Positions 1 through 6,326 of a stretch of 24,134 nucleotides of DNA are shown here, in pieces. Position 1 is the stretch's first letter. Each line of letters begins with the position of its first letter. Location of the stretch: the IMG/VR virus record IMGVR_UViG_3300043773_000094, positions 1-24,134 of that record; one strand, given 5' to 3'. Both the position numbers and the translations under genes were made by a program. The notes beneath the pieces were generated by a model. It saw only the letters and a list, made by a program, of their open reading frames with translations. It had not been told where the DNA came from and made no database searches. This DNA is from a virus.

Positions 1-222
1 ACTTGGCCTGCTGGCCCCCAAGGTGTGATGGTTTGGTCTGACCAATCCTGCTATGTGTTGGTTGGGGAAGGCGTTACTGCTACAACAGCCAGCACACCAG
101 TTCCTCCGTTTACGCCGATTCCGTTTAAAGTGCCGACTAATGTAAGCGGCCCCTGGCGAGTAAGCGCAATCCAGATTTCTACTGGTGGCACGATTTTCTG
201 CAAACCGATTAATATGCAATGA
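1..222 (+). CDS. 3' end of a small tail-region phage protein (partial)
   Basis: The reading frame is open from the first base and stops at 220-222, so only the last 73 residues are seen and the true start lies upstream. The visible part is rich in T, V and P (GVTATTASTPVPPFTP) and ends with PWRVSAIQISTGGTIFCKP, a pattern I recall from small conserved proteins in phage tail-fibre regions; it reads as a beta-rich, probably structural protein. No catalytic motif is visible. Its stop overlaps the ATG of the next small gene (ATGA at 219-222), which supports this frame and suggests coupled translation. An internal GTG/ATG at 25-30 could be mistaken for the start, but the open frame upstream argues against it. 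Function is inferred from position only. Confidence 0.6.
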   Translation, partial: TWPAGPQGVMVWSDQSCYVLVGEGVTATTASTPVPPFTPIPFKVPTNVSGPWRVSAIQISTGGTIFCKPINMQ

Positions 223-383
223 GTTTTTTTGGAATGTCCACCCGCAACGGGGTCGCAATTGGCCTTGGAAGCGTTATTTCGTTTTTGTCGGGATATGCAA
301 AAGCGACTGTGCAAAACAATCTTTTGACTGAAATTAGCGACAACCTCGTTCAAGAGGACGGCGGCTTGATCTTGCTGGAGTAA
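219..383 (+). CDS. 54-aa hypothetical small protein ending in an EDGGxxLLE motif
   Basis: This short ORF fills the gap between the previous gene and the tailspike. It starts at an ATG that overlaps the preceding stop (ATGA) and ends three bases before the tailspike ATG. The product begins MSFFGMSTRNGVAIGLGSVI, with an aliphatic/glycine stretch at residues 12-25, then a polar part, and ends NLVQEDGGLILLE. I do not recognise a function. The tail resembles that of the 53-aa protein at 3228-3389 (LLENGGFLLQ), so the two may belong to one family of tiny tail-module proteins. The overlap and the absence of any other gene in the gap support it being real. Confidence 0.55.
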   Translation: MSFFGMSTRNGVAIGLGSVISFLSGYAKATVQNNLLTEISDNLVQEDGGLILLE

Positions 384-386
384 TGT

Positions 387-2108
387 ATGCCTGCTGTTTC
401 TATATCTACTACGCCCAAACTGCAATTCTTTGATGCTAACGGCGCACCGCTGGCTGGTGGGTTGCTGTATACCTACGAAGCAGGCACAACCACACCGTTA
501 GCCACCTACACCGACAGCACTGGCGTTAGCGCCAATATCAACCCCATCGTTCTGGACAGCCGTGGCGAGGCCAATGTGTGGCTAAGTTCTGCCAGCTATA
601 AGTTGGCTCTTTACAGCGCAACAAATGTGTTGATTTGGACGGTAGACAATTTAAATGGCCCTGACCAAGCCACCCTCGCAGCTTTAGCTGCGTCAGGCGG
701 TTCTGCTTTGATAGGCTATATCGCCGCAGGCACCGGAGCCGTCCCGACCACCGTTCAGGCCAAACTGCGTGAGTCTGTGAGTGTGTTGGATTTTGGGGCT
801 AGTCCTAGTGCTTCTGCGTTAATAAACAATGCCGCTTTTGCTGCGGCTTTTGCGGCATCAAGCCATGTCAAAGTACCAGCGGGAAATTACTCATTATCTG
901 CAACTCTCACACTGGACGGAAGTAACGGATTTATACTTGAAGGTGATGGGGCAGCATTAGCAAATCATGGCGTTCGATATGCAGGCAATACCATTTTCAA
1001 TTTTGACAGCACAACAGCAGGCAGTAATGGTCTTGTATTTACCAACTTTGTCGGGCTTACGCTAAAAAATTTCCTAGTATCTTTGGATCATGGGGGGGCT
1101 GGTGCAGGGGTAGGAATTCTTTTATCGGGTGGGCATGATTACAGTATAGAAAGTGTGTGTGTAGATTCTCAGACTGCGAGTACAGGCAATGCTATTGTCC
1201 TTGGCGAAGGGACTGGAGCAACAAGCACATTCCAAGGCAACGTCAAGAACTGCAAGGTTCTTGTTGATGGTGGTTATGCTATTGTAAGCGCAGCAACAAA
1301 CACAAGTATAACTCTTGAAAGTTGCTATTCTATTGGTGGGGGATACTTATTCAATGGAACTACTTATAGTAGCGCAATTAGCTGTGCAGTCGATAATGCA
1401 GGTGGGCAAGGAAATGGGTTTGTTCTTACCGAATGCAATGCACTATCTTTTATTTCGTGTGGTTGTGAGTTTGCGCAGCGGTCTATGTTTTACATGGATA
1501 CAGATACTACCAATATAACTATAGTTTCACCGAGGGGGGCCAATAATAATACGTCTGCAAATGTGAATATTGGTGACTTGGTTCACATGGATAGCTCTGT
1601 GGGCGCCGTTCGTGGGATCACCATCATTAACCCTGGATCAACACCATCCAATGCAGCAACAACTAGCAATATTGCAGGTACAGCTAATACGGGCATTGTT
1701 GATGTTTATGGGATCATTCCAATTTATCTACCATTGGGTTTTGGGGGCGATGCAACATGGCAACTAGCTAACTTGACTCGTCACGGCGAGGGGGAAAATA
1801 TCTCATTTGCGCCAACGCTTAACGCGAATTGGACTTATGTGGGGACTCCCACCATAGCAGGCACGTATAATAAGAAAGGTAAGCAGATTTACTTTTCTAT
1901 AACCATTACACCCGCAACCAGCATCAAGGCAAACGCTGGTGCTCAAATCATTTTGCCTTGGACTGCTGCATACCCGTCTGGTGCATTAGTTTATGACGGC
2001 AACTCTTTATCATACTCAACCGGGATAGTCAACGGAACAATTATTTACATACCCACGACAGCGGTGTTAACTGTAGAGTTGGTAATTAGCGGCACTATGC
2101 TGATATGA
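387..2108 (+). CDS. Tailspike / tail fibre with beta-helix (pectate-lyase-like) domain
   Basis: The 573-aa product is probably the main receptor-binding or polysaccharide-degrading appendage. Residues 1-95 carry the widespread phage N-terminal module (FFDANGAPLAGG..YTYEAGTTTPLATYTD..G, then a VLDSRGEANVWL strand), likely the virion-attachment part. A linker at about 118-137 (TVQAKLRESVSVLDFGA) leads into a right-handed beta-helix-like region, about 140-450, opening with VKVPAGNYSLSATLTL, typical of pectate-lyase/RHGA-type tailspikes. The last roughly 120 residues look like a separate beta-rich trimerisation or receptor-binding domain. Catalytic residues cannot be assigned by eye. The DNA from about 800 to 2100 is visibly more AT-rich than the capsid genes and contains a G7 run (1092-1098) and a G6 run (1534-1539). 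Unlike P22, where the tailspike lies at the far end of the late genes, it sits before the scaffold here. Confidence 0.85.
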   Translation: MPAVSISTTPKLQFFDANGAPLAGGLLYTYEAGTTTPLATYTDSTGVSANINPIVLDSRGEANVWLSSASYKLALYSATNVLIWTVDNLNGPDQATLAALAASGGSALIGYIAAGTGAVPTTVQAKLRESVSVLDFGASPSASALINNAAFAAAFAASSHVKVPAGNYSLSATLTLDGSNGFILEGDGAALANHGVRYAGNTIFNFDSTTAGSNGLVFTNFVGLTLKNFLVSLDHGGAGAGVGILLSGGHDYSIESVCVDSQTASTGNAIVLGEGTGATSTFQGNVKNCKVLVDGGYAIVSAATNTSITLESCYSIGGGYLFNGTTYSSAISCAVDNAGGQGNGFVLTECNALSFISCGCEFAQRSMFYMDTDTTNITIVSPRGANNNTSANVNIGDLVHMDSSVGAVRGITIINPGSTPSNAATTSNIAGTANTGIVDVYGIIPIYLPLGFGGDATWQLANLTRHGEGENISFAPTLNANWTYVGTPTIAGTYNKKGKQIYFSITITPATSIKANAGAQIILPWTAAYPSGALVYDGNSLSYSTGIVNGTIIYIPTTAVLTVELVISGTMLI

Positions 2109-2167
2109 CTAATAAAAACATTAGCGGCTTAACTGCTGCGTTAATCTTGTCTCCAAAGGAATAAATC

Positions 2168-2821
2168 ATGGCTGATTTAAAAATTTCTGCTCTACCATCA
2201 TCAACAGTTCCTCTTGCCGGTACTGAGGTACTCCCCATCGTTCAATCAAGCGCGACCAAACAAGTCACCGTTGCTAACTTGACGGCGGGACGGGCTGTAT
2301 CGGCATTAAGCTATACAAGCACCACGGATGCAACTTTTGCCACCAGCAGTGGCAATGTGGGAGTGGGTATTGCTTTGCCCACAACAAAGTTGCACGTATC
2401 GGGCACCAGCACCACTGCTGAAATCCGTGTTCAAAGCGGTTCGACAGTTCCCGCACTTTCCTTTTATGCTGATAGCGCCAATGCGGCTACACGCAATTGG
2501 GCCATTGCAGGTTCGTTTAATGCTTTTGGTGATTTGGCTTTTCAGCAATCAAACGTATTAGGCGGCAATCCAATTACTGCTGGTACTACTCGAATGATGT
2601 TCAGTGCCAGTGGGAATTTGGGCATTGGAACTACTTCGCCCTCAGCATCAGCCATCTTAGACGCACAAAGCACCACTAAAGGTGTGCGTATGCCTAATAT
2701 GACCACAACGCAAAAAGATGCAATTGCTAGTCCCGCAGCAGGATTGATGGTGTTTGATACAACTCTTGCAAAACTCTGTGTTTATTCCGGCGCTGCTTGG
2801 CAGACCGTCACCTCTGTCTAA
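2168..2821 (+). CDS. Second tail-fibre-like structural protein
   Basis: The 217-aa protein starts MADLKISALPSSTVPLAGTE and continues VLPIVQSSATKQVTVANL. This N-terminal module is common on phage fibre and decoration proteins and recurs in the protein at 7043-7642. Two VGxGxxxPxxKL/LGIGTTSP elements (about 64-75 and 150-160) resemble the repeats that precede S74-type chaperone domains in fibres, but no S74 Ser-Lys dyad is visible. The C-terminus (KGVRMPNMTTTQKDAI..AAGLMVFDTTLAKLCVYSGAAW) is a conserved beta-rich tip seen in many phage tail proteins. An AAGGA ribosome site at 2156-2160 fits the ATG at 2168. A role beside the tailspike as a fibre or adaptor is inferred from context. Confidence 0.72.
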   Translation: MADLKISALPSSTVPLAGTEVLPIVQSSATKQVTVANLTAGRAVSALSYTSTTDATFATSSGNVGVGIALPTTKLHVSGTSTTAEIRVQSGSTVPALSFYADSANAATRNWAIAGSFNAFGDLAFQQSNVLGGNPITAGTTRMMFSASGNLGIGTTSPSASAILDAQSTTKGVRMPNMTTTQKDAIASPAAGLMVFDTTLAKLCVYSGAAWQTVTSV

Positions 2822-2830
2822 GAAATTATT

Positions 2831-3136
2831 ATGACCACCTACCTCTGGGCAATTAACCAATTAGATCGCCTCACCTCTGACGGCTTTGTTGTCACCGTGC
2901 ATTACAACGTGGATGGTGTGGAAGACAAGTTCAGTGCAAACACCTATGGGGCCATCAACTACACGCAGACACCTGGCGAGACTTACATCCCTTACGATGA
3001 CCTGACGCAGGCCGTTGTGGTGGGTTGGGTGCAAGAAGCCTTGGGTAAAGACACCGTGGAAGCCAGCCTGCAAAGCCAGATCGACGCGCAGAAGAACCCC
3101 GTGCAAGAATCCGGCCTGCCTTGGGTAACAGCATGA
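2831..3136 (+). CDS. Conserved tail-module protein (~100 aa)
   Basis: The 101-aa product (start MTTYLWAINQLDRLTSDGFV) has the layout of a family common just after phage tail-fibre genes: an N-terminal W-x-I-xx-L strand, a VTVHYNVDG hairpin, a GETYIPYDDLTQAVVVGWVQ helix, and an acidic C-terminal helix ending in GLPW. I recall this family as an uncharacterised DUF found with tail-fibre genes; the exact family number is not claimed. It is acidic and soluble, with no signal peptide. Its stop overlaps the ATG of the next ORF (ATGA at 3133-3136). A virion or fibre-assembly role is inferred from the neighbourhood. Confidence 0.7.
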   Translation: MTTYLWAINQLDRLTSDGFVVTVHYNVDGVEDKFSANTYGAINYTQTPGETYIPYDDLTQAVVVGWVQEALGKDTVEASLQSQIDAQKNPVQESGLPWVTA

Positions 3137-3219
3137 ATGCCATCATTCAGCGTTTTAAGTCTAAAAATTATTGGGTTGCCCTGCGTGAGATGACCACATC
3201 TGCACTGGCTGACAAATAA
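3133..3219 (+). CDS. 28-aa hypothetical mini-protein
   Basis: The ATG overlaps the stop of the preceding gene in an ATGA junction, and the stop at 3217-3219 lies inside the ribosome site of the next small gene (TAAGGA). The product, starting MNAIIQRFKSKNYWVALREM, is basic and soluble-looking. I recognise no function. The only support is its tight packing between two other genes and the absence of any other gene in the gap, so it is a tentative call. Confidence 0.35.
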   Translation: MNAIIQRFKSKNYWVALREMTTSALADK

Positions 3220-3227
3220 GGACAATC

Positions 3228-3389
3228 ATGTTAAAAGCAGTCAGAGCATCTATAACAAGTGGTGTGTTAAGCTATATTAATTCACGCCCCAAAGTTGTTC
3301 CGTTGTCAAGTCAATATGTAACACAAAATGTTCTTTTGCTTGAAAATGGTGGTTTTTTGCTACAAAAAAATAACGACGAAATTTTTTAG
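3228..3389 (+). CDS. 53-aa hypothetical small protein with LLENGGFLLQ motif
   Basis: This ORF has a good AAGGA site (3218-3222) six bases before its ATG. It encodes a protein beginning MLKAVRASITSGVLSYINSR, followed by a polar linker and VLLLENGGFLLQKNNDEIF. The N-terminal part can form a basic amphipathic helix. The C-terminal motif parallels the end of the 54-aa protein at 219-383, so the tail module carries two similarly built mini-proteins. The local DNA is AT-rich with A and T runs, unlike the scaffold and coat genes that follow. No known function is recognised. Confidence 0.5.
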   Translation: MLKAVRASITSGVLSYINSRPKVVPLSSQYVTQNVLLLENGGFLLQKNNDEIF

Positions 3390-3408
3390 AATAATTTAAC
3401 CATTAACC

Positions 3409-3666
3409 ATGATACGCACCGCCAAAGGCCCAATCCTGCTCTACATGAATCTTTGCGGGTTCAAGGGCTGGACTAGCTTTTGGAATATGATTTACATGGT
3501 TCCAGGCTACGAGCAACACGAAGCCCTGATACGGCATGAGCGCAAGCACCTAGAGCAGATGGAGCGTGATGGCAAGCTGGTGTATTTGTTCAAGTACAGC
3601 TACTGGCTGTTGCGTTACGGGTATTGGAATAACCCGTATGAAGTTGAGGCACGTGCAGCAAAATAA
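3409..3666 (+). CDS. Small HExxH zincin-like metallopeptidase
   Basis: The 85-aa protein has a clear zinc-protease signature, H43-E44-R-K-H47, within IRHERKHLEQMERDG. It is followed about 30 residues later by NNPYEVEA (E78/E80), the usual place for a third, glutamate ligand. The stretch YLFKYSYWLLRYGYW (59-73) is aromatic and may pack on the active-site helix or touch membrane. This is close to a minimal zincin, with no signal peptide or propeptide. It lies directly before the scaffold and coat genes, where many phages keep a head-maturation protease, but P22-type phages normally do not cut their scaffold, so a role in head assembly is only a possibility. No convincing Shine-Dalgarno precedes the ATG. 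Confidence 0.7.
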   Translation: MIRTAKGPILLYMNLCGFKGWTSFWNMIYMVPGYEQHEALIRHERKHLEQMERDGKLVYLFKYSYWLLRYGYWNNPYEVEARAAK

Positions 3667-3671
3667 TTTTT

Positions 3672-3680
3672 TGGTATGAT
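3672..3680 (+). promoter_or_regulatory. Candidate extended -10 promoter before the scaffold gene
   Basis: TGGTATGAT matches the extended -10 consensus (TGnTATAAT) with one mismatch and lies in one of the few intergenic gaps of the late region. No good -35 box is seen 16-18 bp upstream, which extended -10 promoters can tolerate. Transcription would start near 3686 and serve the scaffold and coat genes. The same TGnTATGAT form occurs in the promoter-like site at 22124-22132. Confidence 0.4.
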
Positions 3681-3689
3681 AGCCCCGTA

Positions 3690-3706
3690 CTGGTTCGGCA
3701 AACCAG
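3690..3706 (+). promoter_or_regulatory. Hairpin in the 5' leader of the scaffold gene
   Basis: CTGGTT and AACCAG form a perfect 6-bp stem with a CGGCA loop. No T-run follows, so it is not a standard terminator. It would sit near the 5' end of an RNA begun at the candidate promoter at 3672-3680 and could stabilise or process the capsid-operon message. This is inference from the sequence only. Confidence 0.35.
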
Positions 3707-3725
3707 GGAATCTTAGGATTCAAAA

Positions 3726-4463
3726 ATGTCAGAAGTAGAGCAAGTAGCGGAATTAGCCCCCGCGCCGGAACTGGAAACCACGGCGGTTACTCCAGAACCT
3801 GTAGTTGAAACGCCGGAAGTAGCAGCTAAGACCTTCTCGCAAGAGGAACTTGACGCCGCTATTGGTAAACGCCTCGCAAGAGAGCAGCGAAAGTGGGAAC
3901 GAGAGCGACAGCCTGCGCCAGCAGTGGCAGTGGACTTACCTCCGCAAGATCAGTTTGAGTCGGTTGATGCTTACGCAGAGGCCAAGGCTTACAAACTGAT
4001 TGAGCAGCGGGAACTCCAGAAACAGCAAGCTGAGATTCTTGATGGGTATCACGAGCGTGAAGAAACGGCTAGGGCTAAGTACAGCGACTTTGAACAAGTT
4101 GCCTACAACCCCAGCCTGAAGATTACAACCGTGATGGCACAGACGATTCAATCGTCGGACATTGGGCCTGACTTGGTTTATCACCTTGGCTCAAATCCGA
4201 AAGAGGCAGATCGTATTTCTCGACTAGCGCCTATTTTGCAGGCCAAAGAGATTGGACGGCTTGAGGCTAGGTTAGCCGAGAACCCCGTCCAAAAGCGCAC
4301 TTCTGGTGCGCCTGAACCGATTTCACCAGTCACCGCCCGAGGGGTGGGTTCTGGGTCTTTTGACACAACTGACCCACGGTCTATCAAGACCATGACGACC
4401 AGCCAGTGGATTGAGGCCGACAGAGCGCGACAAATGAAAGCGTTGCAGGCGCGAAAGTTTTAA
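3726..4463 (+). CDS. Head scaffolding protein
   Basis: The 245-aa protein would guide coat assembly into the procapsid and then leave. It has an acidic, Pro/Glu-rich N-terminus (1-35), then FSQEELDAAIGKRLAREQRKWERER (about 37-61), a highly charged helix typical of scaffold proteins of this phage group, and more predicted coil to about residue 115. The C-terminus is basic (RARQMKALQARKF), as expected for the coat-binding tail of P22-type scaffolds. It lies directly upstream of the coat gene, the classic order. The gene follows a candidate promoter and a leader hairpin. A TTAGGA ribosome site at 3714-3719 precedes the ATG. P22 scaffold is about 300 aa, so this one is shorter. Confidence 0.85.
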   Translation: MSEVEQVAELAPAPELETTAVTPEPVVETPEVAAKTFSQEELDAAIGKRLAREQRKWERERQPAPAVAVDLPPQDQFESVDAYAEAKAYKLIEQRELQKQQAEILDGYHEREETARAKYSDFEQVAYNPSLKITTVMAQTIQSSDIGPDLVYHLGSNPKEADRISRLAPILQAKEIGRLEARLAENPVQKRTSGAPEPISPVTARGVGSGSFDTTDPRSIKTMTTSQWIEADRARQMKALQARKF

Positions 4464-4484
4464 TTTATTTTCTAAGGAAAAATC

Positions 4485-5696
4485 GTGGCTAACAGTATTC
4501 TTACCATTGACATGATTACTCGGAAGGCTCTTGAGATTCTTGAGAACAACCTAGTAATCACCCGCAACGTAAACCGACAGTACGATGACAGCTTTGCTGT
4601 TAGTGGTGCAAAAATCGGCTCTACCCTGCGTATTCGCCTGCCTGATCGGGCGCTGGTGACTGACGGTGCAGCCCTGCAAGTGCAGGACGATGCCGAGCAA
4701 AGCACCACGCTGACGGTTTCTACCCAAAAGCACATTGGTGTGAACTTCACCACCGCTGAGTTGACTTTGTCGTTGGATGACTTTGCAGACCGGGTTCTCA
4801 AGCCCCGTATCTCTCAGTTGGCCTCCAGCATCGACGCTGACGTTGCTAATGCCTACAAAGCCATTTTCAACACCGTAGGCACTCCCGGCACTTCTCCCGC
4901 TACCGCTTTGGTTCTGTTGCAAGCGCAGCAGAAACTCAACGAATCGGCTGCTGGTATGGCTCCTCGCTACGCTACCGTCAACCCTGCTGCTAACGCTGGC
5001 TTGGTCAACGGCCTGTCTGGTTTCTTTAATCCTACCGACACCATCAGCAAGCAGTTTAAGAACGGCATGATGGGTACTGGCGTGTTGGGCTTTGACGAAA
5101 TCAACATGAGCCAGTCCATCAAGGTTCATACCACCGGCTCCCGTGCTGGTACGATTTTGGTTAACGGTGCTGTTAGCACCCAAGGCCAATCGACCATCAG
5201 CATTGACGGCCTGACTGGTGCGACTGACACGGTGACTGTTGGTGATGTGTTTACGATTGCAAACGTGTTTGCAGTTAACCCACAGACCCGTGAGTCAACT
5301 GGTTCGCTACAGCAATTTGTTGTGACCGCCGCACAAACTGGCGTTAGCAATGCTTTGGCAAACATGGCAATCAGCCCACCAATCTACACCAGCACAAGCG
5401 CCTTGGCTACCGTTAACAGCTTTCCCGCTGACAACGCTGCCGTGACCTTTGTTGGTACGGCGTCTACTGCCTATCCGCAAAACATGATCTACCACAAGGA
5501 CGCCATCACGTTTGCTACTGCTGACCTCGTTATGCCCCAGGGCGTTGACATGGCTGCTCGTGCAAACCACAACGGCATCAGTATGCGTGTGGTTCGTGCT
5601 TACGACATCAACAACGACCGTATGCCTTGCCGTATTGACGTACTGTACGGTTTCAGCACTATTCGTCCCCAGATGGCTTGCCGTCTGTGGGGTTGA
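4485..5696 (+). CDS. Major capsid (coat) protein, P22 gp5-like
   Basis: The 403-aa product is the main shell protein with the P22-coat variant of the HK97 fold. Recognisable parts are the N-terminal ILTIDMITRKALEILENNL helix, TLRIRLPDRALVTDG (about 47-61), the helical spine LSLDDFADRVLKPRISQLASSIDADV (about 95-120), an inserted beta domain at about 215-325 including VGDVFTIANVFAVNPQTRESTG, and the closing segment IDVLYGFSTIRPQMACRLWG. Length is close to P22 gp5 (430 aa). The start is GTG, supported by an AAGGA site at 4474-4478 and by the MANSILT N-terminus; no nearer ATG fits. It directly follows the scaffold gene. Confidence 0.92.
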   Translation: MANSILTIDMITRKALEILENNLVITRNVNRQYDDSFAVSGAKIGSTLRIRLPDRALVTDGAALQVQDDAEQSTTLTVSTQKHIGVNFTTAELTLSLDDFADRVLKPRISQLASSIDADVANAYKAIFNTVGTPGTSPATALVLLQAQQKLNESAAGMAPRYATVNPAANAGLVNGLSGFFNPTDTISKQFKNGMMGTGVLGFDEINMSQSIKVHTTGSRAGTILVNGAVSTQGQSTISIDGLTGATDTVTVGDVFTIANVFAVNPQTRESTGSLQQFVVTAAQTGVSNALANMAISPPIYTSTSALATVNSFPADNAAVTFVGTASTAYPQNMIYHKDAITFATADLVMPQGVDMAARANHNGISMRVVRAYDINNDRMPCRIDVLYGFSTIRPQMACRLWG

Positions 5697-5722
5697 TCTA
5701 ACTCATTTGAAAGGAAATTATC

Positions 5723-6130
5723 ATGGCTCTCCCTAATGGTGCAGGCGGTCAACAACTTGGTGACGGCAACCTACTTGAAGCAGTAATGGGGGTTCAAACC
5801 ATCCCAACTACTTTGACCGGCGACACAACTTTGACTGCGGATCAAGTGGCAGTTGGTTTGGTTGTTTGCAAAAAAGCCTCGGATGCTACGTTGACTGTAA
5901 CGCTGCCCACCGCAGCGTTGCTTGACGCAGCTATCACAAGCGCAAAAGTTGGTTCGTCTTTTGAACTGACCATTTGCAACGACAACAACTCTGGTGCTTC
6001 TTCTACTGTTCCGGTCACAACCGGCACAGGTATCACGGTCTTTGGTTCGGTAACAATTGCCCGTCATGGCGCACACACTTACCGTTTCGTAAAAACTGGC
6101 GATGCTGCTTACTCGGCCTTTTTGAAGTAA
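5723..6130 (+). CDS. Probable capsid decoration / head-associated protein
   Basis: The 135-aa protein (MALPNGAGGQQLGDGNLLEA) is Thr/Val/Ala-rich and looks all-beta. It contains TLTADQVAVGLVV, a SSFELTICNDN strand and a closing RFVKTGDAAYSAFL strand. This arrangement matches small proteins I recall directly after P22-like coat genes, which probably decorate or trimerise on the capsid. No enzyme motif or signal peptide is present. An AAAGGAAA site precedes the ATG. The exact role is inferred from gene order. Confidence 0.6.
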   Translation: MALPNGAGGQQLGDGNLLEAVMGVQTIPTTLTGDTTLTADQVAVGLVVCKKASDATLTVTLPTAALLDAAITSAKVGSSFELTICNDNNSGASSTVPVTTGTGITVFGSVTIARHGAHTYRFVKTGDAAYSAFLK

Positions 6131-6135
6131 GCTAG

Positions 6136-6324
6136 ATGGCAGTCATTTACTTACGTCACCCCGTGCATGGGACAAAAGTTGCGTGTATGGAAGCAGAAGC
6201 CGTTTATGACGAAAAGAACGGCTGGGTGAGGTTTGATGTAGATGCAGAGCCTGTCACGGTGAACGAAATGAAACGTCCCCGTGGCAGGCCACCCCGAGTT
6301 GAGGTTGTTGACGTAGGAGCATAG
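6136..6324 (+). CDS. Small conserved head-region protein with AT-hook-like C-terminus
   Basis: The 62-aa product opens with MAVIYLRHPVHGTKVACMEA and a YDEKNGWVRFDV strand, a conserved pattern in small proteins between coat and tail-accessory genes of this phage group. Near the C-terminus is KRPRGRPPR (46-54), which contains the P-RGRP core of an AT-hook, a minor-groove DNA-binding motif. That suggests contact with packaged or entering DNA, but one short basic motif is weak evidence. The gene is packed tightly, ending two bases before the next ATG. No strong Shine-Dalgarno is seen. Confidence 0.6.
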   Translation: MAVIYLRHPVHGTKVACMEAEAVYDEKNGWVRFDVDAEPVTVNEMKRPRGRPPRVEVVDVGA

Positions 6325-6326
6325 GT

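Noticed and set aside
2105-2164. 19-codon ORF as a functional gene
   Set aside because: It is too short to support by itself and contains the ribosome site of the next gene; kept only as a possible relic in the findings.
4551-5189. 212-aa open frame antisense to the coat gene
   Set aside because: It lies wholly inside the well-supported coat gene, shows no recognisable motif, and has a composition expected of a reversed codon pattern.
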